NCBI GenBank assembly: GCA_947629735.1
Contig: CANREX010000038.1
Coordinates: forward strand, 1-11,700
Direction of reading: 5' to 3'
DNA: 11,700 nt
Source: an uncultured Clostridia bacterium
Lineage (GTDB): Bacteria; Bacillota; Clostridia; Christensenellales; Borkfalkiaceae
The translations under genes and the position numbers were made by a program. How positions within the stretch are numbered: position 1 is the first letter of the stretch; each line of letters begins with the position of its first letter. Shown here piece by piece: positions 5,045 through 11,700 of the stretch. The notes beneath the pieces are model-generated. The model worked only from the letters and a program-made list of their open reading frames with translations. It searched no databases and was not told where the DNA came from.

Positions 5045-6526
5045 ATGTATTTTATAAGTACGCGAGGGGGAGAAAAGGTCACGGGCGCTGCCGCGATAGT
5101 CAAAGGGCTATCGGATAACGGCGGGCTCTACGTGCCCGAGCAGTTCCCCGCCATGGGCGAAAAGGACATGCAGGCGATGCTCACGATGAGCTATCCCGAG
5201 CGGGCGGCGTACGTCTTGAAGGCTTACCTCGACGAATACGACGAGGCGGAGCTTTTAAAGGCGTGCGAGCAGGCTTACGGGAAGTTCGAAGGCAACGACC
5301 CCTGCCCTCTCGTCAAAATCAAGGACGGCACGTATATTTTGGAGCTCTTCCACGGACCGACATGCGCGTTCAAGGACATGGCGCTCACCGTTCTGCCCTA
5401 TCTTCTGCGCACGGGCTGCGATATTTCTGGCATTAAAGAGGACATCCTCGTGCTCGTCGCGACGAGCGGCGATACGGGCAAGGCGGCGCTGGAAGGATTC
5501 AGGGACGCGAAGGGCATAAAGGTAATGGTGTTCTATCCCGACGAGGGCGTTTCCCAGATGCAGAAGTTGCAGATGTGCACGCAGGAAGGGAGCAACGTCA
5601 ACGTCGTGGCGGTCAAGGGCAATTTCGACGACTGTCAGACGGCGGTCAAGGAAATTTTCAACAGCGCGGAGTGCGCCGCAAAGCTGAAAGAGCGCGGCAT
5701 ACTGCTTTCCAGCGCGAATTCGATAAATTTCGGCAGGCTCGCCCCGCAGATAGCCTATTATTTTTCGGCGTATCTCGATCTCGTCTCGTCCGAACAGATA
5801 GCGATGGGCGACGCGATAGACTTCTGCGTGCCCACGGGCAATTTCGGCAATATCCTCGCGGCGTACTACGCAAAGCGCATGGGGCTGCCCGTGCGCAGGC
5901 TGCATTGCGCGTCCAACATGAACAACGTGCTGACGGACTTCCTCGCAAAGGGCGAATACAACGTCAACAGGGAATTCTACAAGACGACGTCGCCTTCCAT
6001 GGACATACTCGTATCCTCCAACCTCGAAAGACTTCTCTTTGAGATTTCCGACAGGAATTCCACCCTCACGGCGGAGAGAATGGCGGCGTTGAAGTCCGAG
6101 GGCGTGTACAGGATAACCAAGCAGGAGCAGGATAAAATCGCCGAAACATTCGACGGCGGGTTTGCGGACGAGGACGAAGTGGTCGAAGCCGTCTACGACT
6201 TGTTCTGCGATACGGGCTACACCATGGACACGCACACGGGCTGCGCGATGAAGGTCGCCAACGATTGGGCGTACAAGAACAAAAAGGACGTCACCCCCAT
6301 GGTCATCGTCTCCACGGCAAACCCCTATAAATTCCCGCAGGACGTGCTCTACTGCGTGACGGGCAACGATGTGCGCGACAGCTTCAAGGGGATAAAGAGG
6401 CTGCACGCGGCGACCGCGATGGCTGTCCCCAAGTGCCTTGCGAATCTCAAAGACAAGCCGCTCAGGTTCAAGACGAGCGTGACAAAGGACAAAATGTTCG
6501 ACGAAGTGCTTAAATTCATAGGTTAA
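5045..6526 (+). CDS. thrC: Threonine synthase
   Basis: This PLP enzyme converts O-phospho-L-homoserine and water to L-threonine and phosphate, the last step of threonine synthesis, in the cytoplasm. The 493 residues match the longer threonine synthase class, with the N-terminal domain first (STRGGEKVTG... DNGGLYVPE, about 5-32). The Schiff-base lysine lies in HGPTCAFKD (K110). ATSGDTGKAA (139-148) and PTGNFGNILAA (263-273) supply the PLP and phosphate contacts. The ATG is set by AAGGAG (5033-5038) six bases upstream. It follows the aminotransferase and P-loop genes but is separated from them by a hairpin, so co-transcription is doubtful; no threonine-rich leader peptide was seen upstream. The gene ends inside a 32-bp tandem duplication and is closed by a strong terminator. 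Confidence 0.95.
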   Translation: MYFISTRGGEKVTGAAAIVKGLSDNGGLYVPEQFPAMGEKDMQAMLTMSYPERAAYVLKAYLDEYDEAELLKACEQAYGKFEGNDPCPLVKIKDGTYILELFHGPTCAFKDMALTVLPYLLRTGCDISGIKEDILVLVATSGDTGKAALEGFRDAKGIKVMVFYPDEGVSQMQKLQMCTQEGSNVNVVAVKGNFDDCQTAVKEIFNSAECAAKLKERGILLSSANSINFGRLAPQIAYYFSAYLDLVSSEQIAMGDAIDFCVPTGNFGNILAAYYAKRMGLPVRRLHCASNMNNVLTDFLAKGEYNVNREFYKTTSPSMDILVSSNLERLLFEISDRNSTLTAERMAALKSEGVYRITKQEQDKIAETFDGGFADEDEVVEAVYDLFCDTGYTMDTHTGCAMKVANDWAYKNKKDVTPMVIVSTANPYKFPQDVLYCVTGNDVRDSFKGIKRLHAATAMAVPKCLANLKDKPLRFKTSVTKDKMFDEVLKFIG

Positions 6527-6565
6527 GAAAAACCGAAGCGCATAAATTCATAGGTTAAAACAAGC
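6502..6565 (+). repeat. 32-bp tandem duplication across the thrC stop codon
   Basis: Units 6502-6533 and 6534-6565 are in tandem and match at about 27 of 32 positions, including a perfect 16-bp block TAAATTCATAGGTTAA (6511-6526 and 6543-6558). The first copy encodes the last residues and stop of threonine synthase, and the second is a non-coding echo containing the same stop. It looks like an old slippage duplication. Confidence 0.85.
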
Positions 6566-6571
6566 TGGTTT

Positions 6572-6626
6572 GCCCCGCAGAGCGGGGCGCGGGCGGGCGG
6601 GATTTTCCCGCCCGCCCGCCTTTTTT
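6572..6626 (+). terminator. Double-hairpin intrinsic terminator of thrC
   Basis: A first stem GCCCCGC (6572-6578)/GCGGGGC (6582-6588) is directly abutted by a 14-bp stem GCGGGCGGGCGGGA (6589-6602)/TCCCGCCCGCCCGC (6606-6619) with a TTT loop. Then come C and six T (6621-6626). This is a classic Rho-independent terminator and separates thrC from the trpS operon. Confidence 0.92.
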
Positions 6627-6689
6627 GTGTAAAAGGTGTGTAAAAAGAGGTAAATTAAAGTGATTAACTCACAGACTCATTAAAAATCT

Positions 6690-6718
6690 TTGCGTTTTTA
6701 ATTGCGGTGTGGTAAAAT
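6690..6718 (+). promoter_or_regulatory. Possible promoter of the trpS operon
   Basis: TTGCGT (6690-6695) and TAAAAT (6713-6718) are spaced by 17 bp in an AT-rich gap after the thrC terminator; the -35 box is weak. A short dyad GTGA-TTAAC-TCAC (6660-6672) lies upstream. The gap is only about 130 bp and shows no T-box specifier or AGGGTGGNACCGCG motif. Confidence 0.4.
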
Positions 6719-6760
6719 TACACTTGATATATTATTGATAAATTCGGGAAGCGTTATCAG

Positions 6761-7762
6761 ATGACGGAAGGCAGAAAGAGAGTATATACGGCTATTCAGC
6801 CCACAAACAACCTCACGATAGGCAATTACGCGGGGACGATAACGCGTTGGCAGAGCTTGCAGCGCGATTACGACTGCATCTTCGCCGTTGCGAACATGCA
6901 CGCGATAACGGTGAGGCAGGAGCCTGCCGAGCTCAGGCAGCGGACGCTCTCCCTCGTCGCGCTCTATCTCGCGTGCGGCGTAGACCCCGAAAAGACGGTA
7001 GTGTACGTTCAATCTCACGTGCCCTGCCACGCGGAGCTGTGCTGGGCGCTCAACGCGTTCACGTATGTGGGCGAAATGGAGAGAATGACGCAATTTAAGG
7101 ATAAGAGCGCGAAACACGCCGATAATATAAATATGGGGCTTATGGACTACCCCGTGCTTATGGCGGCGGACATTCTGCTTTACGGGTCGGACTTCGTGCC
7201 CGTCGGGGAGGACCAGCGCCAGCACCTCGAAATCGCGCGCGATATCGCCGTGCGCTTCAACAACCTGTTTTCCCCCACGTTCACCGTTCCCGAAGGGCTT
7301 TTCGGCAAGGTGGGCGCAAAGATAAACGACTTGCAAGAGCCCACCAAGAAGATGAGCAAATCCTGCGAAAACCCCAACGGCTCGGTATTTCTCACCGACG
7401 GCAAGGACGAGATAATGCGCAAATTCAAGCGCGCCGTGACGGACAGCGAGGCGTGCGTCAGATTCGACCCAGCCTCAAAACCGGGAGTAAGCAATCTCCT
7501 TTCGATATATTCCGTCTTTGCGGATAAGACAATCGAGGAGGCGGAAAAGCAGTTCCAAGGCGTCGGCTACGGGGAGTTCAAACTCGCGGTCGGCGAGGCG
7601 GTCGCAGACAAGATCACGCCGATAAGGGAAGAGCAGACGCGCCTTCTTTCCGACAAGGGCTACCTGGAAAGCGTTATGAAGGACGGGGCGGAAAGGGCGT
7701 ACGGCATAGCCCGCCGCACCCTCTCGAAAGTGTATAAAAAGATAGGTTTTTACCAGATATAA
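6761..7762 (+). CDS. trpS: Tryptophanyl-tRNA synthetase
   Basis: This class Ic aminoacyl-tRNA synthetase charges tRNA-Trp with tryptophan using ATP. The 333 residues are the usual bacterial length. The N-terminal signature AIQPTNNLTIGNYAG (11-25) is the TrpRS form of the HIGH motif. MGLMDYPVLMAADILLY (125-141) and GEDQRQHLE (149-157) form the tryptophan and ATP pocket region, and the second signature is KMSKS (197-201). The ATG fits family N-termini (KRVYTAIQPT); its ribosome site is weak (GGGAA ten bases upstream). It opens an operon, with the next start only 3 bp after its stop. No T-box leader is apparent, so tryptophan-responsive control of that kind is not supported here. Confidence 0.95.
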   Translation: MTEGRKRVYTAIQPTNNLTIGNYAGTITRWQSLQRDYDCIFAVANMHAITVRQEPAELRQRTLSLVALYLACGVDPEKTVVYVQSHVPCHAELCWALNAFTYVGEMERMTQFKDKSAKHADNINMGLMDYPVLMAADILLYGSDFVPVGEDQRQHLEIARDIAVRFNNLFSPTFTVPEGLFGKVGAKINDLQEPTKKMSKSCENPNGSVFLTDGKDEIMRKFKRAVTDSEACVRFDPASKPGVSNLLSIYSVFADKTIEEAEKQFQGVGYGEFKLAVGEAVADKITPIREEQTRLLSDKGYLESVMKDGAERAYGIARRTLSKVYKKIGFYQI

Positions 7763-7765
7763 CCA

Positions 7766-8650
7766 ATGTTCGGATATATTAACCCCGACAGACCGCATAT
7801 GTTTGTTAAGGACGATATGCTCTACCGCGCTCTGTATTGCGGAATGTGCAAATCGATAGGCAAGGGCTGCGGCGATTGCGCAAAGGCGGCGTTGACGTAC
7901 GACACGGCGTTTCTTTCCGCGCTCATGCACAACATATCGGACTGCGACGTAAAAATAGAAAAAAAACGGTGCGCGCTGCACCTGATCAAGCGCAGGTTTA
8001 TCGCCAAGCCGGACGACATCTCCATAGCCATAGGCTGCGTGAACACGGCGCTCGCGTACTATAAACTGCTCGACGACAAGCGCGACGGCGACAAAAAGGG
8101 GCTGTTCGCGTTCCTGTTCAGGCGGGGATATAAGCGCGCGTTGAAGCGTCACCCCGCCCTCGCGGAGATAATTGCGAAAAACATGCGGGAGCAGCGCAAG
8201 TTGGAGGAAGAGGGTTGCGCCGTCATCGATATGGCGTGCGAGCCCACGGCGCAGCTCATGCAGGGGCTTTCACGCTATCTGCTCGGGAAATACTCCACCG
8301 AACACACCGAAAAGCTGTGCTACGACATAGGCAAGTGGATATACCTTGCGGACGCCCTCGACGATTACGACAAGGACGTCAAAAAGGGCAGATACAACGT
8401 GCTGTACAACGCGTTTTCCTCCCCCACAAAGGCGGAGGCGGTCGCGGCGAACGGCGGGGAGATAACCTTTATCTTCAACAGCCTGTTCGCGGACATGCGG
8501 GAAAATTTAGCCGCGGTGAAATTCTACTACAATCACGATTTAACGGACAATATAATTCTGATGGGAATACCTCTTCGGACGCGCCGCCTCGTTTTCGGCA
8601 AGTGCGGAGAGGGCAAAAAGGGAGACAAAGATGAACAAACGCAATCTTGA
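7766..8650 (+). CDS. DUF5685 family protein
   Basis: The N-terminus MFGYINPDRP, then YRALYCGMCKSIG, matches what I know of the DUF5685 family in Clostridia, whose function is unknown. The 294 residues include a CxxC (C25, C28), a second pair C35/C38 and further cysteines (C60, C69, C91), so metal or redox binding is possible. It is mostly predicted helical and has no signal peptide. Two aspartate-rich motifs stand out: LLDDKRD (101-107) and DALDDYDKD (196-204) followed by KKGRYN. Their arrangement recalls the paired Asp motifs of squalene/phytoene-type isoprenoid synthases, which is inference and not a function call. It starts 3 bp after trpS without a clear ribosome site, suggesting translational coupling, and overlaps the next gene by 20 bp. 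Confidence 0.8.
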   Translation: MFGYINPDRPHMFVKDDMLYRALYCGMCKSIGKGCGDCAKAALTYDTAFLSALMHNISDCDVKIEKKRCALHLIKRRFIAKPDDISIAIGCVNTALAYYKLLDDKRDGDKKGLFAFLFRRGYKRALKRHPALAEIIAKNMREQRKLEEEGCAVIDMACEPTAQLMQGLSRYLLGKYSTEHTEKLCYDIGKWIYLADALDDYDKDVKKGRYNVLYNAFSSPTKAEAVAANGGEITFIFNSLFADMRENLAAVKFYYNHDLTDNIILMGIPLRTRRLVFGKCGEGKKGDKDEQTQS

Positions 8651-9254
8651 AATTTTGGGGCTCGAAGAGGGCGCAACCGCCGAAATGATAGAAGAGGCGT
8701 ATAGAAGTCTCAGGGACAAATACCGCGAGGAGCGGTTTATGGAAGGCGAAGTCGGCAACAACGCCGCGAAGATGCTTTCCAAGATAGAGACGGCGAGGAA
8801 CGAACTCCTTGCGGAATTGAACGAGGGCGGCGCGAGCGACGGCGGGGCTTCCTTTTCACGCGTGGAAGAGCTGATAAAAGCGGGCGACTTGCAGGAAGCC
8901 CAGCGCGTTCTGGACAGCTTCAACGAAAGAAACGCGCATTGGCACTATCTTCAATCGGTGCTCTTTTACCGCAAGAATTGGGTGAACGAGAGCAAAAAAC
9001 AGCTTGAAATAGCCATGCAGCTCGACCCCGAAAACGGGAAATACAAGGACGCATACCAAAAACTCAACGACAAGATGGCGTACGACGCGGCAAATCACAA
9101 GAACGAGGGCGCAAACCAGAGCGTATATCAAGGTCAGACGATGAACGCCGGCGCGGACGACCAGATGGGCGGGAGTTTTTGCATGGACTGCTTACAGTGC
9201 TGTATGCTCAACGCCTGCATCAACTGCCTCTGCAACAGCTGTTGCGGCTATTGA
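8631..9254 (+). CDS. Degenerate J-domain protein with TPR-like middle and cysteine-rich tail
   Basis: Residues 3-62 follow J-domain helices (RNLEILGLEEGATAEMIEEAYRSL), but the HPD tripeptide that stimulates DnaK ATPase is absent: YREERFMEG occupies that place. Residues 76-146 (SRVEELIKAGDLQEAQRVL, then NWVNESKKQLEIAMQLDP) look like two TPR-type helical hairpins. The last 24 residues (184-207) hold nine cysteines (184, 187, 190, 191, 196, 199, 201, 204, 205), fitting a metal cluster or lipid/redox site. GGGAG (8620-8624) lies six bases before the ATG, and the start overlaps the DUF5685 gene by 20 bp. From memory, J-like proteins of this sort occur beside DUF5685 genes in Clostridia, so the two may work together. 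Chaperone activity of the usual kind is unlikely. Confidence 0.8.
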   Translation: MNKRNLEILGLEEGATAEMIEEAYRSLRDKYREERFMEGEVGNNAAKMLSKIETARNELLAELNEGGASDGGASFSRVEELIKAGDLQEAQRVLDSFNERNAHWHYLQSVLFYRKNWVNESKKQLEIAMQLDPENGKYKDAYQKLNDKMAYDAANHKNEGANQSVYQGQTMNAGADDQMGGSFCMDCLQCCMLNACINCLCNSCCGY

Positions 9255-9293
9255 CGGCGTAAGGCGCGCTCAAAGGGCGGGCAAGGCGAAATC

Positions 9294-9854
9294 ATGCCTA
9301 AGGATAAAAGGTCTAAATCATTTGAAATAGCGCTCTCGGGCGTGGCGTGCGCGATAGCGGTGATATTTCTCTCGCTGGGCATACTCAGCGGGTGGCTGAT
9401 GGCGACGGGATACTTTTTCGGCGTCCTGGCGATGATGTTGCCCCTTTCGCGCAATTTTTACGCGGGCGGGTTTGCGACGTATCTCGCCGCGTGCGTGCTT
9501 ACGCTCATAATGGGCGTGGCGGGGCAATTCTGGAATCTCGTGCCCTTCATAATGTTTTTCGGACTTCACCCCTTGGTGAACGCGTTGCAGGACAGATTCC
9601 GCATAAACTATTGGATAGCGCTTATATTCAAGGCGCTGTGGTTCGATTGCACGCTTATCGCGGGTTATTTTTTGATATATCACGGGCTTTTGGGCGGGGA
9701 AATTTTCCCGCAGGAAGTTTACGATACGGTGAACAAGTATATATATTTGTTCATATTCACGCTCGGAACGCTCGTCGGGGTGGCGTACGACTTGCTCGTG
9801 CGCCGCGCGCAGGTCATCATGAACAGATTGGTTTTCCGCATCGCGCGCAGGTAA
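9294..9854 (+). CDS. Small multi-pass membrane protein
   Basis: The 186 residues begin with a basic stretch (MPKDKRSKSFE), then five or six hydrophobic segments at about 12-32, 36-52, 59-78, 80-98, 108-130 and 149-168, and end in a basic tail (RRAQVIMNRLVFRIARR). The positive-inside rule suggests that both ends are cytoplasmic if there are six segments. It resembles uncharacterised Clostridia membrane proteins whose layout recalls ECF-transporter S components, but no substrate motif is visible. It starts 39 bp after the J-like gene with a loose AAGGCGA ribosome site, and sits between that gene and the RNA methyltransferase, so it is probably in the same operon. Confidence 0.75.
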   Translation: MPKDKRSKSFEIALSGVACAIAVIFLSLGILSGWLMATGYFFGVLAMMLPLSRNFYAGGFATYLAACVLTLIMGVAGQFWNLVPFIMFFGLHPLVNALQDRFRINYWIALIFKALWFDCTLIAGYFLIYHGLLGGEIFPQEVYDTVNKYIYLFIFTLGTLVGVAYDLLVRRAQVIMNRLVFRIARR

Positions 9855-9878
9855 ACGCCGCGGACGGCTAAGGTTATT

Positions 9879-11312
9879 ATGGAAAAGAACAGAGAATACA
9901 AAGGCAATGTCCTCTCAATCGGAAGCGAAGGAGAGGGCGTTATAATGTCGGAGGGGGAAAGGGCTTTCGTTCCCTTTTGCCTCGTCGGGGAAGAAGTCAG
10001 CTTTAAAGTTTTAAAGGCGGGAGATAAGACCGCCTACGGAAAGCTGACGGAAGTACATACCCTTTCGCCCGACCGCGCGATTCCCGAGTGCCCCTATTTT
10101 GAAAAGTGCGGCGGCTGCCAATTACAGCACATGAACTATTCCGCGCAGCTTTCATTCAAGCGGGACAACGTCGCCACCTGCCTTAAAAAGCTCGGCGGGC
10201 TGGACGCGGAAGTCGGCGAGTGTGTGCCGAGCGCCAAGCAATACGGATATCGCAACAAGCTCGCGCTGCCCGTCGGCGTAGACGGCGAGGGGGAAAACAT
10301 CGTGGGCTTTTACGCGCCCCGCTCGCACAGAATAGTGCCGATAGAGACGTGCGCGTTGCAGGCGGAATGGTCGGATTCTATCATATCTTCGCTCCTGAAT
10401 TTCATGGCTGCAAATTCGCTCAAAGGCTATGACGAAATCACGTTAAAGGGTGATATACGGCACGTAGTATGCAGGGAAGTGAGCGGAAAGTTGGTGATAA
10501 CCGTCGTCGCGGCGCACGGGATAGATATCTCCCCGCTCGCGGACATGCTCGACGGTTTGTTTAAAGACTACGCGCTGTGGCTCAACGTCAATTCCTCGCG
10601 CGGGAACGTCATTTTCGGAGAGGAGTGGCACGTCGTCAAGGGCGAAGGCTATTTCGACGGCGAGTGGCAGGGCATAAAGTTCAGGGCGGGCGCGAACACG
10701 TTCTTGCAGGTCAACGACGACATATGCGGCAAGCTGTATTCTGCGGTTGTCGCCGCATGCGCGGATAAGGACGCCGTCGCGATAGATCTGTACAGCGGCG
10801 GGGGCTTGCTCACCGCCATGCTCGCCAAGGCTTGCCGTGCGGCGTACGGGGTGGAAATCGTCCCCGAAGCCGTGCAGTGCGCCGAGGAGCTGAAAAAGAG
10901 GAATAAACTGTACGACAACATGTTCAATCTGTGCGGCGCGGCGGAAGAGAAGATAGACGAGGTTCTGCAAAAGACCGCGGGTTACAGGCGGGTCATCGTG
11001 TGCGACCCTCCGAGGAAGGGCATGGAGCGCTCCGTCGTAAACGCCATATTGAAAAGCAAAGCCGAAAAGGTGGTCATGATATCCTGCAACCCGTCCACCC
11101 TCGCGCGGGACGCGGGCATGCTGTGCGGCAGTCTGATAACGCAGGAAAACGGGCTCGTCAAAAACCCCGCGTACGACGGCGAAGGATTGGGCGGCTACTA
11201 TAAAATTTGCTCGGTCACGCCTTTCGACATGTTCCCCCAGACAAAACACGTGGAGACGGTCGTCGTCTTAAAGCGCATAGCTCACGGCGAGAAGGCGGGC
11301 GCGCAGACGTAA
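9879..11312 (+). CDS. rlmD: RNA (uracil-5-)-methyltransferase, RlmD/TrmA family
   Basis: This SAM-dependent enzyme methylates C5 of a uridine in RNA, most likely 23S rRNA U1939 (or U747). The 477 residues fit the family. Residues 5-60 are a TRAM RNA-binding domain. The iron-sulphur ligands are C71, C77, C80 (CPYFEKCGGC) and C158. YRNKL (124-128) and GANTFLQVN (271-279) are conserved contacts, AIDLYSGGG (301-309) is the SAM loop, CDPPRKG (375-381) follows, and SCNPSTLARD (402-411) holds the nucleophile C403. E459 in HVETV is the usual base. All key residues are present, so it should be active. Its ribosome site is weak (TAAGG) and it lies 24 bp after the membrane-protein gene. Gram-positive bacteria often have two paralogues (RlmCD types), so the exact site is uncertain. 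No clear terminator follows. Confidence 0.92.
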   Translation: MEKNREYKGNVLSIGSEGEGVIMSEGERAFVPFCLVGEEVSFKVLKAGDKTAYGKLTEVHTLSPDRAIPECPYFEKCGGCQLQHMNYSAQLSFKRDNVATCLKKLGGLDAEVGECVPSAKQYGYRNKLALPVGVDGEGENIVGFYAPRSHRIVPIETCALQAEWSDSIISSLLNFMAANSLKGYDEITLKGDIRHVVCREVSGKLVITVVAAHGIDISPLADMLDGLFKDYALWLNVNSSRGNVIFGEEWHVVKGEGYFDGEWQGIKFRAGANTFLQVNDDICGKLYSAVVAACADKDAVAIDLYSGGGLLTAMLAKACRAAYGVEIVPEAVQCAEELKKRNKLYDNMFNLCGAAEEKIDEVLQKTAGYRRVIVCDPPRKGMERSVVNAILKSKAEKVVMISCNPSTLARDAGMLCGSLITQENGLVKNPAYDGEGLGGYYKICSVTPFDMFPQTKHVETVVVLKRIAHGEKAGAQT

Positions 11313-11350
11313 CTTACGCGCTTGCGGCAATTCGCGGCGGAATGAAAGCG

Positions 11351-11385
11351 GCGGATATAAGCGGAATATAGGCGGGATATGGGCG
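11351..11385 (+). repeat. Short degenerate tandem repeat, GCGG-ATATA type
   Basis: GCGGATATAA (11351-11360), GCGGAATATAG (11361-11371) and GCGGGATATGG (11372-11382) follow one another and run into another GCGG. The unit is 10-11 bp. It lies 38 bp after the methyltransferase stop, in a stretch (11313-11466) with no gene and no convincing terminator. Confidence 0.5.
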
Positions 11386-11466
11386 GCGCAACTTTTCGGA
11401 AGCGGAACGGAAGAAGCAAAAGGTTTTCAAGCGCATATTTGACGTCTGCCTGCGCATACTTAGCGT

Positions 11467-11622
11467 ATGGGAAAGAACAGCAAGAAGATAATAGAGCGCG
11501 TCATAGAGGGCTCTATAAGCGCTAACGAATGTACGGGGGCGTTGCAGAAGATTTCTCTCGACCCCGAGGAAGTGGCAAAATTCCATAGGGAATACACCGG
11601 CGACGGCGAACAAGAAGAATAA
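11467..11622 (+). CDS. Possible 51-residue small hypothetical protein
   Basis: An ATG at 11467 opens a frame of 51 codons ending in TAA at 11620-11622. The product begins MGKNSKKIIERVIEGS and continues ECTGALQKISLDPEEVAKFHR, ending in an acidic tail. A stop at 11461-11463 rules out an earlier start in this frame. It looks soluble and helical, with no membrane segment. Codons (AAG, GTC, GGC, ACG, GAC, CCC) are like those of the neighbouring core genes, which supports it. Against it, no good ribosome binding site is visible, and the start overlaps a small inverted repeat, CATAC (11456-11460) with GTATG (11465-11469). I do not recognise the family. Confidence 0.45.
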   Translation: MGKNSKKIIERVIEGSISANECTGALQKISLDPEEVAKFHREYTGDGEQEE

Positions 11623-11632
11623 AATTGAATTG

Positions 11633-11655
11633 TCAAACTAAGTGCAACAGTTTGA
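11633..11655. repeat. Inverted repeat at the switch to AT-rich DNA, IS30-like end?
   Basis: TCAAACT (11633-11639) and AGTTTGA (11649-11655) are perfect inverted repeats around AAGTGCAAC. From about 11620 to the window edge the DNA becomes AT-rich, unlike the genes before it. GTTGCACTT on the other strand resembles the termini of IS30-family elements as I recall them, so an insertion sequence may begin here. No transposase lies in the window. A weak terminator for the small ORF is the alternative. Confidence 0.3.
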
Positions 11656-11700
11656 GATAAAAAAGTTAAATAAATCAACAGGTTTTTTGTAAGATAAAAC

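Noticed and set aside
5255..6406. Long minus-strand open frame (383 codons) opposite thrC
   Set aside because: It is an antisense artefact of biased codons. The + strand encodes a complete threonine synthase with catalytic lysine and phosphate-binding motifs.
10443..11249. Minus-strand open frame (268 codons) opposite the RNA methyltransferase
   Set aside because: It is a shadow of rlmD, which has all its iron-sulphur, SAM and catalytic residues on the + strand.

Overview
The window looks like chromosomal DNA from an uncultured gut-type Clostridia, perhaps a Christensenellales-like lineage. This rests on the gene families present (a BspA-like LRR_5 protein, a DUF5685 protein, a degenerate J-domain protein with a cysteine-rich tail), strong Shine-Dalgarno sites, sigma-A-like promoters and many GC-rich codons in the core genes. 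The lineage is inferred from gene style only. All real genes read on the + strand.

Left part (1-1770): an AT-rich, highly repetitive BspA-type leucine-rich-repeat gene. Its C-terminus looks natural, but it has no proper start. LRR-coding sequence runs in frame upstream to about position 67, then stops abruptly at unrelated sequence, so the gene is probably beheaded by recombination, a silent cassette, or an assembly join. It contains a 69-bp tandem repeat that is identical apart from one base.

Middle non-coding block (1771-3131): about 1.36 kb with no credible gene, filled with palindromic repeats. Three composite units are visible. Each is a structured A element, then exactly 6 bp, then a B element of the dispersed TGTCATTC...GAATGAC palindrome type. 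A2 and A3 are near-identical 185-bp copies, while A1 is an 80-bp nested palindrome.

Core metabolism (3071-6626): a pyridoxal-phosphate class I aminotransferase (aspartate aminotransferase type) behind a good promoter; a 135-residue P-loop protein with its own promoter and a dyad just before its ribosome binding site; and threonine synthase, which ends in a 32-bp tandem duplication and a strong double-hairpin terminator. The aminotransferase and threonine synthase both act in aspartate-family amino-acid metabolism, but signals between them suggest separate transcription units.

Operon (6690-11312): tryptophanyl-tRNA synthetase, a DUF5685 protein, a J-like protein without HPD, a small multi-pass membrane protein and an RlmD/TrmA-type RNA uracil-C5 methyltransferase. 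The genes lie 3 bp apart, overlap by 20 bp, or sit 39 and 24 bp apart. This couples translation-related enzymes to three proteins of unknown role.

Right edge (11313-11700): a short degenerate repeat, a possible 51-residue small protein, then a switch to AT-rich DNA carrying an inverted repeat that resembles the end of an IS30-like element (tentative). I found no CRISPR array, tRNA, rRNA, integrase, transposase or complete defence system.
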